DNA of 64,000 nt from Streptococcus pneumoniae. Lineage in GTDB: Bacteria > Bacillota > Bacilli > Lactobacillales > Streptococcaceae. Below, one piece after another: positions 8,563-17,754 of the stretch. The position numbers were made by a program, and so were the translations under genes. The stretch's first letter is position 1, and each line of letters starts with the position of its first letter. The notes beneath the pieces were generated by a model. It saw nothing but the letters and a program-made list of their open reading frames with translations, was not told the origin of the DNA and ran no database searches. The stretch covers positions 104,034 through 168,033 of the forward strand of contig NZ_CKYA01000004.1 in NCBI RefSeq assembly GCF_001113365.1, written 5' to 3'.

Positions 8563-9252
8563 ATGAAAATTTTAGTTACATCGGGCGGTACCAGTGAAGC
8601 TATCGATAGCGTCCGCTCTATCACTAACCATTCTACAGGTCGCTTGGGGAAAATCATCACAGAAACCTTGCTTGCTGCAGGGCATGAAGTTTGTTTAATT
8701 ACGACAAAACGAGCTCAGAAGCCAGAAGCTCACCCTAATCTAAGCATTCGAGAAATTACCAATACCAACGACCTTCTACTGGAAATGCAAGAACGGGTTG
8801 CAGATTATCAGGTTTTGATTCACTCAATGGCGGTGTCCGACTACACTTCTGTTTATATGACAGGACTTGAGGAAGTTCAGGCTAGCTCCAATCTAGAAGA
8901 ATTTTTAAGCAAGCAGAATCATCAGGCTAAGATTTCTTCAACCGACGAGGTTCAGGTCTTATTCCTGAAAAAAACACCCAAGATCATCTCTCTAGTCAAG
9001 GAATGGAATCCTGCTATTCATCTGATTGGTTTTAAACTACTAGTTGATGTATCTGAAAATCATCTAATTGACACTGCTAGAAACAGTCTTATCAATAATC
9101 AAGCAGACTTAATCATTGCAAATGACCAGACTCAAATTTCAACAGACAAGCATCGTGCTATCTTTGTTGAGAAAAATCAACTTCAATCAGTTAATACTAA
9201 GGAAGAAATTGCAGAACTCCTCCTTGAAAAAATTCAAGCCTACCATTCTTAG
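8563..9252 (+). CDS. coaB: phosphopantothenate--cysteine ligase
   Basis: Second step of coenzyme A synthesis: couples 4'-phosphopantothenate to cysteine using a nucleotide triphosphate. The 229-residue, stand-alone CoaB begins with the Rossmann-like VTSGGTSEAIDSVRSITN followed by STGRLG. It also has the SMAVSDY segment near residue 88 and the phosphopantothenate-binding region around LIGFKL. In most bacteria this domain is fused behind CoaC; streptococci carry the two as adjacent genes, as here. coaC begins 11 bases downstream. Confidence 0.93.
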   Translation: MKILVTSGGTSEAIDSVRSITNHSTGRLGKIITETLLAAGHEVCLITTKRAQKPEAHPNLSIREITNTNDLLLEMQERVADYQVLIHSMAVSDYTSVYMTGLEEVQASSNLEEFLSKQNHQAKISSTDEVQVLFLKKTPKIISLVKEWNPAIHLIGFKLLVDVSENHLIDTARNSLINNQADLIIANDQTQISTDKHRAIFVEKNQLQSVNTKEEIAELLLEKIQAYHS

Positions 9253-9263
9253 AAAGGAAAGAT

Positions 9264-9815
9264 ATGGCACATATTCTCTTGGCTGTAACGGGGTCTATCG
9301 CCTCTTACAAGTCGGCAGATTTAGTCAGTTCTCTAAAAAAACAAGGTCATCAAGTCACGGTTTTAATGACTCAGGCCGCTACAGAGTTTATCCAACCTTT
9401 GACACTGCAGGTACTCTCACAGAATCCTGTCCACTTAGATGTCATGAAAGAACCCTATCCTGACCAAGTCAATCATATCGAGCTTGGAAAAAAAGCAGAT
9501 TTATTTATCGTAGTCCCTGCAACAGCTAACACAATTGCAAAACTAGCCCACGGCTATGCTGACAACATGGTAACCAGCATAGCTCTAGCCTTGCCCAAAA
9601 ATATTCCTAAACTAATAGCTCCTGCTATGAATACAAAAATGTATGACCATCCGGCAACTCAGACTAATCTGAAAACACTAGAAACATACGGCTATCAGCT
9701 GATTGCTCCTAAAAAATCCCTACTAGCTTGTGGAGACCATGGACGAGGAGCTTTAGCCGACCTCACAATTATTTTAGAAAGAATAAAGGAAACTCTCGAT
9801 GAAAAAACGCTCTAA
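9264..9815 (+). CDS. coaC: phosphopantothenoylcysteine decarboxylase
   Basis: Third step of coenzyme A synthesis, an FMN-dependent decarboxylase. The 183-residue protein shows the flavin-binding start GSIASYKSADL, the catalytic-His region DQVNHIEL, the substrate-recognition motif PAMNTKMYDHPA and the active-site Cys in LLACGDHGRGAL. It has the ribosome site AGAAAGGA. It overlaps the following transporter gene by 17 bases. Confidence 0.94.
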   Translation: MAHILLAVTGSIASYKSADLVSSLKKQGHQVTVLMTQAATEFIQPLTLQVLSQNPVHLDVMKEPYPDQVNHIELGKKADLFIVVPATANTIAKLAHGYADNMVTSIALALPKNIPKLIAPAMNTKMYDHPATQTNLKTLETYGYQLIAPKKSLLACGDHGRGALADLTIILERIKETLDEKTL

Positions 9816-10362
9816 TATTGCACCTATTGCTATCTTTTTTGCAACCATGCTCGTTGTACACTTTATGAGCTCGCTTGCCTTTAACCTTTTTCCATTTCCA
9901 ATCAAACCGACCATTGTTCATATTCCTGTCATTATTGCCAGCATTATCTACGGTCCACGAGTTGGGGTTACACTTGGATTTTTGATGGGACTTCTTAGCT
10001 TGACAGTTAATACGATTACGATTCTACCTACAAGCTATCTCTTCTCACCATTTGTACCAAACGGAAACATCTACTCAGCTATCATTGCCATCGTCCCACG
10101 TATTTTGATTGGTTTAACTCCGTATCTAGTCTATAAACTAATGAAAAACAAGACTGGTCTGATTTTAGCTGGTGCCCTTGGTTCACTTACCAACACAGTC
10201 TTTGTACTTGGTGGAATTTTCTACCTTTTTGGAAATGTTTTTGATGGTAATATCCAAAAACTCCTAGCAACTGTTATCTCAACAAATTCGATTGCCGAAT
10301 TAGTCATTTCCGCAGTTCTAACTCTAGCCATTGTTCCAAGACTACAAACCTTGAAGAAATAA
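9799..10362 (+). CDS. panT: ECF transporter S component, probably for pantothenate
   Basis: A 187-residue protein with about six membrane spans, of the energy-coupling-factor substrate-binding (S) type. It would work with the shared EcfA-EcfA'-EcfT module encoded elsewhere. The pantothenate assignment is an inference from the overlap with coaC and co-transcription with the CoA genes; the PanT family has this size. It ends just before a terminator and a BOX element. Confidence 0.75.
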   Translation: MKKRSNIAPIAIFFATMLVVHFMSSLAFNLFPFPIKPTIVHIPVIIASIIYGPRVGVTLGFLMGLLSLTVNTITILPTSYLFSPFVPNGNIYSAIIAIVPRILIGLTPYLVYKLMKNKTGLILAGALGSLTNTVFVLGGIFYLFGNVFDGNIQKLLATVISTNSIAELVISAVLTLAIVPRLQTLKK

Positions 10363-10364
10363 AA

Positions 10365-10403
10365 ATAATCTCCGCTTTCAAACTTGAAGGTGGAGATTTT
10401 GCT
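10365..10403 (+). terminator. coaB-coaC-panT terminator
   Basis: AATCTCC and GGAGATT pair across a loop that itself has TTCAA complementarity. The stem is followed by TTTTGCTC. It starts right after the panT stop. Confidence 0.65.
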
Positions 10404-10442
10404 CTATACAGTTTCTTTTTAGTGAAATCTTTACTAATATTT

Positions 10443-10601
10443 ATACTCAATGAAAATCAAAGTGCAAACTAGGAGGCAAGCTACAGGTTGCTCAAAACAC
10501 GGTTTTGAGGTTGTGGATAGAACTGACGAAGTCAGCTCAAAATACTGTTTTGAGGTTGCAAATGGAAGCTGACGTGGTTTGAAGAGATTTTCGAAGAGTA
10601 T
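10443..10601 (-). repeat. BOX element (A-B-C)
   Basis: The minus strand begins with boxA (ATACTCTTCGAAAATC) at the right end. It has one boxB-like unit with GGTTTTGAGGTTG and GAACTGACGAAGTCAG, and ends in boxC at the left. It lies between the CoA and niacin operons. Confidence 0.92.
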
Positions 10602-10662
10602 TAACTAAAAAATGATCTATAAACCCAAGTAAATCCTTGCTTTATTGTCTTTTTTATTGTAC

Positions 10663-10687
10663 TATACTAGTGTATATACAGTTAAAA
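10663..10687 (+). promoter_or_regulatory. niaX promoter with NiaR operator
   Basis: A -10 TATACT lies at 10663-10668; the -35 is weak. Overlapping it, 10665-10687 (TACTAGTGTATATACA followed by GTTAAAA) agrees at every position with the pneumococcal NiaR operator consensus as I remember it, built on GTGT...ACA half-sites. Repressor bound here would block the start site, giving autoregulation of niaX-niaR by nicotinate status. Confidence 0.75.
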
Positions 10688-10698
10688 CGGAGATTCTT

Positions 10699-11226
10699 AT
10701 GAACACACGGAAAAAGACACAATTTATGACAATGACTGCCCTTTTAACGGCTATTGCGATTTTGATTCCAATTGTTATGCCTTTTAAGATTGTCATTCCA
10801 CCTGCTTCTTACACTCTGGGGAGCCACATCGCTATTTTTATAGCCATGTTCTTGTCGCCCTTGATGGCTGTTTTTGTCATCCTAGCCTCTAGTTTTGGAT
10901 TTTTGATGGCTGGCTATCCTATGGTTATCGTTTTTCGAGCTTTTTCCCATATCTTTTTTGGGACTTTGGGGGCTCTTTACCTACAAAAATTCCCCGATAC
11001 CCTAGATAAACCAAAAGCTTCCTGGATTTTCAACTTTGTTTTGGCTGTTGTTCATGCCCTTGCTGAAGTATTGGCCTGTGTCGTTTTTTACGCAACTTCT
11101 GGTACTAATGTAGAAAATATGTTTTATGTTCTCTTTGTGCTGGTTGGATTTGGCACAATTATCCATAGTATGGTAGACTATACACTAGCACTAGCGGTCT
11201 ATAAAGTGCTTCGAAAACGCCGTTAA
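10699..11226 (+). CDS. niaX: niacin ECF transporter S component
   Basis: A 175-residue protein with about five or six hydrophobic spans, an ECF-type substrate-binding membrane protein. Assignment to nicotinate/nicotinamide rests on the adjacent niaR gene 11 bases downstream and the NiaR operator in its promoter. ATG at 10699 is chosen because CGGAGA precedes it at proper distance; upstream in-frame codons lie inside the promoter. It needs the common EcfAA'T energising module from elsewhere in the genome. Confidence 0.82.
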   Translation: MNTRKKTQFMTMTALLTAIAILIPIVMPFKIVIPPASYTLGSHIAIFIAMFLSPLMAVFVILASSFGFLMAGYPMVIVFRAFSHIFFGTLGALYLQKFPDTLDKPKASWIFNFVLAVVHALAEVLACVVFYATSGTNVENMFYVLFVLVGFGTIIHSMVDYTLALAVYKVLRKRR

Positions 11227-11237
11227 AAGGAAAAGCT

Positions 11238-11753
11238 ATGACAAAAGATCGCAAACAAGCCCTGCTCCAACTCTTGAAAGAAGCTCCTAAAGCCCTTAAT
11301 GGCCAAAGTTTGGCGGAACATTTTCATGTCACACGTCAGGTCATTGTGCAGGACATTGCAATTTTGAGAGCCGATGGCGCTCCTATCCTATCTACCAATC
11401 GTGGCTACATCTATAAGCAAGTTGATACCAATCCTTATGTCCATAAACTTTTCAAAGTCAAACATGAAGTTGAAGAAATCGGTCAGGAACTCCTTGCTAT
11501 CGTCGATAATGGAGGGCGTGTCCAGAATACCTTGATTGACCATCCCGTTTATGGAGAAATTGAAACCTTGCTGAAACTGTCTTGTCGCCGAGATGTTCAA
11601 CATTTTCTAGAACAAGTCGAGCATTCTGACTTTAGACCTCTATCTGAATTGACAGATGGCATCCATTACCACCTAGTTGAAGCTGAAACACAACAAGACC
11701 TCCACTATATTGAGGAGGCCTTGGACCAGCTAGGATATTTAGTAAAAGACTAG
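11238..11753 (+). CDS. niaR: transcription repressor NiaR of niacin uptake/NAD synthesis
   Basis: A 171-residue regulator. The N-terminal winged helix-turn-helix (LAEHFHVTRQVIVQDIAILRADG, about residues 25-48) is followed by the 3H domain, which carries conserved His residues for the metal/nicotinate effector (HKLFKVKHEVEE, DHPVYGE). It is the second gene after niaX and probably represses both. Its stop codon overlaps the stop of a convergent NUDIX gene remnant. The last 22 codons recur at 17877 and 21667, marking duplicated seams. Confidence 0.92.
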   Translation: MTKDRKQALLQLLKEAPKALNGQSLAEHFHVTRQVIVQDIAILRADGAPILSTNRGYIYKQVDTNPYVHKLFKVKHEVEEIGQELLAIVDNGGRVQNTLIDHPVYGEIETLLKLSCRRDVQHFLEQVEHSDFRPLSELTDGIHYHLVEAETQQDLHYIEEALDQLGYLVKD

Positions 11754-11886
11754 AAGATTTTCTTGTCCCAGCCATCTTCTGTACGGTGGCGGTAGAAAAA
11801 CTCTGATTTGTCCAGAGCTACCATTATTTCCATCAATGGTAGCATATCATAGGCCAGATCCAAGTTTGGAATCTGGTCTTTTTGAA
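11750..11886 (-). pseudogene. 3' remnant of NUDIX hydrolase gene (seam copy 1)
   Basis: This stretch matches the last 45 codons of the intact NUDIX gene at 21732-22199, including its stop, and ends abruptly near 11886, where ribose-cassette sequence begins. Differences from the intact copy are scattered substitutions, so it is a diverged allele rather than a recent duplicate. Positions 11887-11967 hold nothing recognisable. Confidence 0.85.
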
Positions 11887-11967
11887 TCCAATAGCTCAAA
11901 TAGTAACAATGATATTTAAAAACTACATTGAATGAAAATTAACAACTACTTACTTACTAAAAATATA

Positions 11968-12933
11968 TCACCAGTTATGTTGATCAACATTATCCTTAGT
12001 CACAAGATAAATTGGAGAAACTGTTTCTTTTTCCAGTTTTTTCCCTTGATAATGATCTATTGCTGATTGAATAGCAATTTCACCCATCTTAGCTGGTTGC
12101 TGAGCAATAGTGGCAGTAATATCACCTTTTGCAATCGCATCATGTGCATCTGGTTGACCATCAATACCAACAATTAATACATTGCTAAGACCAGCTGCTT
12201 TTACTGCTTGTGCAGCTCCTAACGCCATCTCATCATTCTGTGCAAAGATTGCTTGTACTTCTTTGTTTCCTTGAATCATATTTTGCGCTGTATTCAAAGC
12301 TTTTGCGCGATCAAAATTAGCGGATTGACTAGAAAGAACATCTAAATTTGTCTTTGAAATTTGTTCAAATCCTTTACCTCTATCTACAGTTGCAGAAGCG
12401 CCAGGGACTCCTGATAATTCAAAAGTTTTTGCTTTTTCTCCCAATTGCTTGGTAATAAATTCTGCAGCCATTTTACCTGCTTCTACGTTATCAGAAGCAA
12501 CAGTTGTCAAGACTTCACCGCCATTACTACCGCGGTCAATTAAGATTACTGGAATATTTGCATTATTAGCAGCTTTAATAGATGTTACAATTGCATCAGA
12601 ATCAACTGGATTAATTAGTAAAGCATCTACATTTTGACTAATAAAATTTTGAATATCATCTGCTTGTCTAGCAGCATCATCTTGTGCATCTGCTATCTTC
12701 AAAGTTACTTCTTTTTCTCTTGCGGCTTTTTCAAGACCATCTTTCATAGCTACAAAATAGGGATTGTTAGTAGTCGAAATAGAAACTCCTAATTTTAATT
12801 CTTTTGCAGACTTTTGAATCGTAGATTTATTATCATTTGATGAATTTCCTAAACCAGTTTTTCCACAAGCTACTAAAGCAAAAATAAATGTTACAAACAA
12901 AGCAAAAATGCTAATTTTTTTAATATTTTTCAT
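11968..12933 (-). CDS. rbsB: ribose ABC transporter substrate-binding lipoprotein
   Basis: A 321-residue periplasmic-binding-type lipoprotein. The hydrophobic signal ends in lipobox LVAC with the lipidated Cys at about residue 23. The mature part has the type I sugar-binding fold: SISTTNNPYFVAMKDG, DAQDDAARQADDIQNFI, IDRGSNGGEV, and the hinge-region GIDGQPDAHDAI typical of RbsB. It delivers ribose to RbsC-RbsA. It is the last gene of the rbs operon, after a 103-base gap that could lower or uncouple its expression; this gap contains no clear hairpin. Confidence 0.93.
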   Translation of the reverse strand: MKNIKKISIFALFVTFIFALVACGKTGLGNSSNDNKSTIQKSAKELKLGVSISTTNNPYFVAMKDGLEKAAREKEVTLKIADAQDDAARQADDIQNFISQNVDALLINPVDSDAIVTSIKAANNANIPVILIDRGSNGGEVLTTVASDNVEAGKMAAEFITKQLGEKAKTFELSGVPGASATVDRGKGFEQISKTNLDVLSSQSANFDRAKALNTAQNMIQGNKEVQAIFAQNDEMALGAAQAVKAAGLSNVLIVGIDGQPDAHDAIAKGDITATIAQQPAKMGEIAIQSAIDHYQGKKLEKETVSPIYLVTKDNVDQHNW

Positions 12934-13036
12934 GTTATTACTCCTCGTAATATATATCTATAGGGACAGTTTCAATCCCGATTATTGTACGTCATCTAAT
13001 AAATTGTTACTATTTCCAAAAAAATTGAAAATTATT

Positions 13037-13981
13037 CTACTGTTTTACAACTTTAAAACGATCAATCAGAACAGCAATTAAGATTACAACTCCTTTTACT
13101 ACTTGTTGCCAAAATGCTGAAACACCAATAATATTAAGTCCATTATTCAAAACTCCAATAATTAAAGCACCTATTAGAGTCCCAAGTATACGACCTTTAC
13201 CTCCAGATAAAGAGGTTCCTCCAAGAACAACAGCTGCAATAGCATCCATTTCATAACTAGCACCTGCTGTTGGTTGAGCAGAACTTAAGCGTGATGTTAT
13301 AATTAATCCAGAAATTGAAGCCATAATACCTGATATTGAATAAATGATAATTTTCACTTTATTTAATTTCACACCTGATATATATGCTGCTTTTTCATTC
13401 CCCCCTATAGCATACACAGATTTACCAAATGCTGTTTTATGAAGTAAAACATATAAAACAATAAATACAATAAACATAATAATTACAGGAAATGGAATTC
13501 CGACTATGTAACCTTGCCCCAAAAATTGAAATAAGAATGTATCACTTAATCCTTTTGTAATAGGATTCCCATTTGTATAAACAAGTGTTGCGCCTCTAAA
13601 AATAGTCATAGTTGCTAAAGTAACGATAAATGGAGCTAATTTCCCGTAGGAAATCAATAAACCATTCATCATCCCCAGAATGCAACCCAAAATTAAAGAG
13701 ATGAGAATTGCTAATGTAACAGGCATTCCAGATCCTAATAGGCCAGCTGTGAGCGCACTGGATAAGGCTAAAATTGATCCAACTGATAAATCAATTCCAC
13801 CTGTTAGAATAACAAAGGTCATTCCAAAAGCGATCAGTGCATTTGATGTTACTTGCAATAGTAAATTTAACAGATTATTTGCTGTTAAAAAATTTGAATT
13901 GATAATAGTGATGACAGCCATTAAAATTATCAATGCTATTACTGTTGTCAATTCTGACATATACTTCATAGTATTTTTCAC
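13037..13981 (-). CDS. rbsC: ribose ABC transporter permease
   Basis: A 314-residue integral membrane protein with about eight to ten spans. It has the carbohydrate-permease signature GGIDLSVGSILALSSALTAG and the C-terminal LGGTSLSGGKGRILGTLIGAL motif. It forms the membrane channel of the RbsABC importer. It starts one base after the rbsA stop, consistent with coupled translation. Confidence 0.94.
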   Translation of the reverse strand: MKNTMKYMSELTTVIALIILMAVITIINSNFLTANNLLNLLLQVTSNALIAFGMTFVILTGGIDLSVGSILALSSALTAGLLGSGMPVTLAILISLILGCILGMMNGLLISYGKLAPFIVTLATMTIFRGATLVYTNGNPITKGLSDTFLFQFLGQGYIVGIPFPVIIMFIVFIVLYVLLHKTAFGKSVYAIGGNEKAAYISGVKLNKVKIIIYSISGIMASISGLIITSRLSSAQPTAGASYEMDAIAAVVLGGTSLSGGKGRILGTLIGALIIGVLNNGLNIIGVSAFWQQVVKGVVILIAVLIDRFKVVKQ

Positions 13982-13982
13982 A

Positions 13983-15461
13983 CTATTGTCCTCCTGTAGC
14001 TAGTTGCATAACTTTTTCTTGTGTAGCTTCTCGACGTGTTAATTCCCCACTAATTCTACCTTCATGCATGACCATAATGCGATCACTGACTCCGATCACT
14101 TCTGGTAAATCTGAAGATACCATAATAATCGGCACACCTCGTTCAGCCAATTCATTCATTAATTGGTAAATTTCACGCTTAGCACCAACATCTACCCCAC
14201 GAGTTGGCTCATCTAGAATCAGTACTTTTGGAGCAATACCTATCCATTTTGCTAAAACTACTTTCTGTTGATTACCACCAGAAAGTGTTCCAACTTCCTT
14301 ATCTGGATAACCTGATTTAATTCGTAGCCTATCTATTAAACGTTGTACAAATATATCACTTGTTTTATTATCAAAAATGCCATTTTTAACAAAATCACGA
14401 GTACTAGGTAAAGTCATATTATCTTTAATAGAAAAATCTAAAATCAATCCCTCATCTTTACGATCTTCTGTTAAGAAACCAATTCCATGCTTAATTGCTT
14501 CAAAAGGATTTTTAATTATCAGTTCTTCTCCGTTTATTATAATTTGACCAGATTTTAAAGAATCAATTCCAAAAATTGCTCGCATTATTTCAGTACGACC
14601 AGCACCCATCAAACCAGAAAAACCAATAATTTCCCCTTGACGTACATAGAAAGAAATATCCGTAAAAGCATCACCAGAAAGATTCTTAGCTTGAAAAACA
14701 ATATTCCCAATCTCAGCCTTTTTTTCTGGATAATAATCTTCTAATTCACGCCCCACCATCTTTTGAACTAATTCATCCGCATTAGTTAACTTCGTTTTCT
14801 TGGTATCAATTACAAACCCATCCCTCATAACAGTTATAAGATCTGTAATCTTAAAGATTTCTTCCATCCGATGTGAAATATACACAATACCTACACCATC
14901 AGATTTTAATCCTTCTATCACTTTAAAAAGTGTTTCAGTTTCACGATCAGTTAAAGCTGCTGTGGGTTCATCCATAATTAACAAGGAAACTTCTGATAAT
15001 AGACATTTTGCTATTTCTATCATTTGTTGTTGTCCGACTGATAATTGACCAATGATTGCATCGAGAGGAATAGATATATTAAGACGTTTAAATGCTTCTT
15101 TAGCTTTCCTTTCCATACTAGCTTTATCTAGAAACCCAATCGAATTTTTAATTTCTCTTCCTAAAAAAAGATTATCAAGTACAGTCATATCTGGCCAAGT
15201 ATTCATTTCTTGATGAATAAAACTCAGTCCAAACCGTTCTGCCTCTTGAGGATTAGAAAATGTTTTTTCTCTTCCATCAATAAAAATAGTTCCTGAAGTA
15301 GCTGGAAAAAGTCCAGTTAAAATATTCATTAAGGTTGATTTGCCTGCACCATTCTCTCCCATTAAAGCATGAACTTCTCCTGAATTAAGAACCAAATCAA
15401 TACTTTCTAAAACACGATTATTCCCAAAAGATTTTGAAATGTTCTTCATTTCAATTTTCAT
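13983..15461 (-). CDS. rbsA: ribose ABC transporter ATP-binding protein
   Basis: A tandem ATPase of 492 residues. The first half has Walker A GENGAGKST, signature LSVGQQQMIEIAK and Walker B LLIMDEPTAAL. The second half has a degenerate Walker A region (GLMGAGRTE), signature LSGGNQQKVVLAK and Walker B LILDEPTRGVD. One intact and one degenerate site is typical for RbsA. The start is set at the ATG at 15461, after AAGGGGG, rather than an in-frame TTG two codons upstream. Confidence 0.94.
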   Translation of the reverse strand: MKIEMKNISKSFGNNRVLESIDLVLNSGEVHALMGENGAGKSTLMNILTGLFPATSGTIFIDGREKTFSNPQEAERFGLSFIHQEMNTWPDMTVLDNLFLGREIKNSIGFLDKASMERKAKEAFKRLNISIPLDAIIGQLSVGQQQMIEIAKCLLSEVSLLIMDEPTAALTDRETETLFKVIEGLKSDGVGIVYISHRMEEIFKITDLITVMRDGFVIDTKKTKLTNADELVQKMVGRELEDYYPEKKAEIGNIVFQAKNLSGDAFTDISFYVRQGEIIGFSGLMGAGRTEIMRAIFGIDSLKSGQIIINGEELIIKNPFEAIKHGIGFLTEDRKDEGLILDFSIKDNMTLPSTRDFVKNGIFDNKTSDIFVQRLIDRLRIKSGYPDKEVGTLSGGNQQKVVLAKWIGIAPKVLILDEPTRGVDVGAKREIYQLMNELAERGVPIIMVSSDLPEVIGVSDRIMVMHEGRISGELTRREATQEKVMQLATGGQ

Positions 15462-15474
15462 AGGCAACCCCCTT

Positions 15475-15873
15475 CTAAATAATAACTCCTGATTGCAAGA
15501 TTATATTCGAATATGGTGTATCTTCCCCAGTGCGAATAACTGCCTTAACTTTAGTATTCATAGCTTTCAATTCTTCATGACTAATATATTCAATAATTAT
15601 ATTCGATCCTAAAAGATCTATAACTGCTTGCCACTGTTCTTTGTTTTTTTCCTTAATTTCTTCTGCTAAGAAAATTTTTTCAATAAGTACATGATCTGAA
15701 TATTCTTTTAAAACTTCTAAAAAACTTGGACTACCTTTTCTTAATGCTAAATCAATTTTATCAACACCTTTTGGAACTGGCAATCCTAAATCTCCGATAC
15801 AAACCAAATCCATATGACCTAAATCATCAGCTAGTTTCGCTATATTACTATTTAAAATCCCATATTTCTTCAT
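15475..15873 (-). CDS. rbsD: D-ribose pyranase
   Basis: Interconverts beta-pyranose and beta-furanose forms of D-ribose, supplying RbsK. The 132-residue protein shows the conserved GHMDLVCIGDLGLPVP segment near residue 20 and the C-terminal VRAVIRTGE-like motif (KAVIRTGEDTPYSN). Its start overlaps the rbsK 3' end by 26 bases in another frame. Confidence 0.94.
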   Translation of the reverse strand: MKKYGILNSNIAKLADDLGHMDLVCIGDLGLPVPKGVDKIDLALRKGSPSFLEVLKEYSDHVLIEKIFLAEEIKEKNKEQWQAVIDLLGSNIIIEYISHEELKAMNTKVKAVIRTGEDTPYSNIILQSGVII

Positions 15874-16759
15874 ATCCTGAATGCTCCTTTATTTCTTTCA
15901 AACTCGGCATGCCTCCTTGCGCTCCAAAACTTTGAACAGAAAGATGTGAAGCAATCGTTGCAAAGGACAATGCAACATTCATCTCTTTTCCTTTTGAGAT
16001 AGCATAAGCAAAAGCACCATTAAACGTATCTCCTGCTCCTGTAGTATCAACTACTTCTGCTTTTATAGCAGGAATCTTCTGAACTGCTGTCCCATCATAA
16101 TAAATAGAACCTTCAACTCCTAATGTCACAATCATTTTATTAGGATAAATTTTAATAATTTCTTCTAATTTCTTATCTGGAAAAAGCTCTGAACATTCAT
16201 GCTCATTAGGAGTAATAAAATCACAAAAAGGAATCATCTCTATGTCTGTTTCTCTAGCTGGTGCAGGATTGTAAAGCACCTTAACTTGATTTTCTTGGCA
16301 AAATTTAGCTATAGATAAGTTGGCTTCATGTGGTATTTCATTCTGTAATACAACAATACTTGCATCACTAAGTAATTTCCACTCATTTTTCCAATCATTT
16401 GTTTTAACTAAATTATTAGCTCCGGGATAATAAATAATCCTATTATCACCTCCATATAAAGTAATTTGTGCAACTCCAGTAGACTGTGGTACCGTTCCCA
16501 CATATGCTGTAGAAATATCATTATTTTGCAGATTACTTAATAAATCTGCTGAAAAAATATCTTCTCCTACGTTCCCAAATATGTAAATATTATCTTCAAC
16601 ACTGGATAATCTGCCAATAGCTACAGCTTGATTTGCACCTTTTCCACCTGGGACTATATTAAATGAATCGCCAAAAATCGTTTCACCTCCTTCTGGAATC
16701 CTTTTTGTTCTCATAACTAAGTCCATTGAAATGCTTCCAACAACAACAATTTTACTCAT
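15848..16759 (-). CDS. rbsK: ribokinase
   Basis: Phosphorylates D-ribose to ribose-5-phosphate. This 303-residue PfkB-family kinase has the N-terminal GGKGANQAVA motif near residue 38 and the C-terminal anion-hole signature DTTGAGDTFNGAFAYA with the catalytic Asp near residue 250. It overlaps rbsR by 4 bases (ATGA-type) and rbsD by 26 bases. The overlaps through this operon indicate one coupled transcript. Confidence 0.95.
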   Translation of the reverse strand: MSKIVVVGSISMDLVMRTKRIPEGGETIFGDSFNIVPGGKGANQAVAIGRLSSVEDNIYIFGNVGEDIFSADLLSNLQNNDISTAYVGTVPQSTGVAQITLYGGDNRIIYYPGANNLVKTNDWKNEWKLLSDASIVVLQNEIPHEANLSIAKFCQENQVKVLYNPAPARETDIEMIPFCDFITPNEHECSELFPDKKLEEIIKIYPNKMIVTLGVEGSIYYDGTAVQKIPAIKAEVVDTTGAGDTFNGAFAYAISKGKEMNVALSFATIASHLSVQSFGAQGGMPSLKEIKEHSGYEEIWDFK

Positions 16760-17733
16760 TTCTTTCTCCTTAATGTATTTCTTTCTATGTACCTAACAGG
16801 GAGTTTAATTTTAGCTTCATCTATAGAGAACTTATTTGCCATATTATAGATTAGCTTTGCAGCCTGTTCTCCCATTTTATATGATGATTGATGGATAGTT
16901 GATAAAGAAGGATAAATAAATTGACTAAGTACAATATCATCATAACCAATGATTTGAATATCATCTGGAATTTTTTTACCAATTGCTAAAATTTCATGAA
17001 TATAAGCTATCGCATGAATATCAGAAGGTGCTATAATACTATCGATATTTGGATTTCTTTTTAGATTCTCTTTAGCTTCTTTTTGAATTTTTTCAAAGTC
17101 AAACGTTTCACTTTCTTCAATACAAATTTCTAAAGATTTATTCCTCAAATAGTTTAAACTTGCTTCAAACCGTTCCGCGATATTCTCGGCTTTATCATCT
17201 AAAACTTTAATAATCAGAACTTGTTTAGCACCTGCATTACAGATTGCTTCAGCAGCCAAACGACCACCTGACTGATTATCAGAAAAAACACCGTAACCTG
17301 TATCTTTACTAATTCGGTCAACTACAACAACAGGTAATGATAAATCTGGATATTCTTTTGTGAAGTCATGTGTAGTAATAATGCCAGCAGCATTTGTTTT
17401 CAACAGTAAGTTAACATATTCACTCAACGATTCTTGGTCTGAAATCGTACCAACCATAATTCTATAACCTTTATCTTTCAAATATGATTCAGCTCCTCGA
17501 ACCAATCTTGGGAAAAAGGGATTAGAAATATCTGGTAATAAGAGTCCTACCATTTGGTTTTTTTTAGTTTTTAAAGATTGTGCTAATACATTTGGTGTGT
17601 AATTTAATTTTTTAATCGCATTTTTTATTTTCTCTCTCGCATCATCTCCAACATAACCTTTTTTTGATATATATCTTGAAACCGTTGATTTTGATACTCC
17701 AGCTTCTTCAGCAACCTGTTTTATTGTAGTCAT
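16756..17733 (-). CDS. rbsR: LacI-family ribose operon repressor
   Basis: A 325-residue regulator. The N-terminal LacI-type helix-turn-helix (TIKQVAEEAGVSKSTVSRYIS) and hinge (NYTPNVLAQSL) are followed by a periplasmic-binding-like ribose-sensing domain. It is the first gene of rbsR-K-D-A-C-B and probably represses its own operon through the palindromes just upstream. The ATG at 17733 follows GGAGGAG on the minus strand; an adjacent in-frame GTG would be too close to it. Confidence 0.92.
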   Translation of the reverse strand: MTTIKQVAEEAGVSKSTVSRYISKKGYVGDDAREKIKNAIKKLNYTPNVLAQSLKTKKNQMVGLLLPDISNPFFPRLVRGAESYLKDKGYRIMVGTISDQESLSEYVNLLLKTNAAGIITTHDFTKEYPDLSLPVVVVDRISKDTGYGVFSDNQSGGRLAAEAICNAGAKQVLIIKVLDDKAENIAERFEASLNYLRNKSLEICIEESETFDFEKIQKEAKENLKRNPNIDSIIAPSDIHAIAYIHEILAIGKKIPDDIQIIGYDDIVLSQFIYPSLSTIHQSSYKMGEQAAKLIYNMANKFSIDEAKIKLPVRYIERNTLRRKK

Positions 17734-17754
17734 CACTCCTCCTTCTTACGTTGT

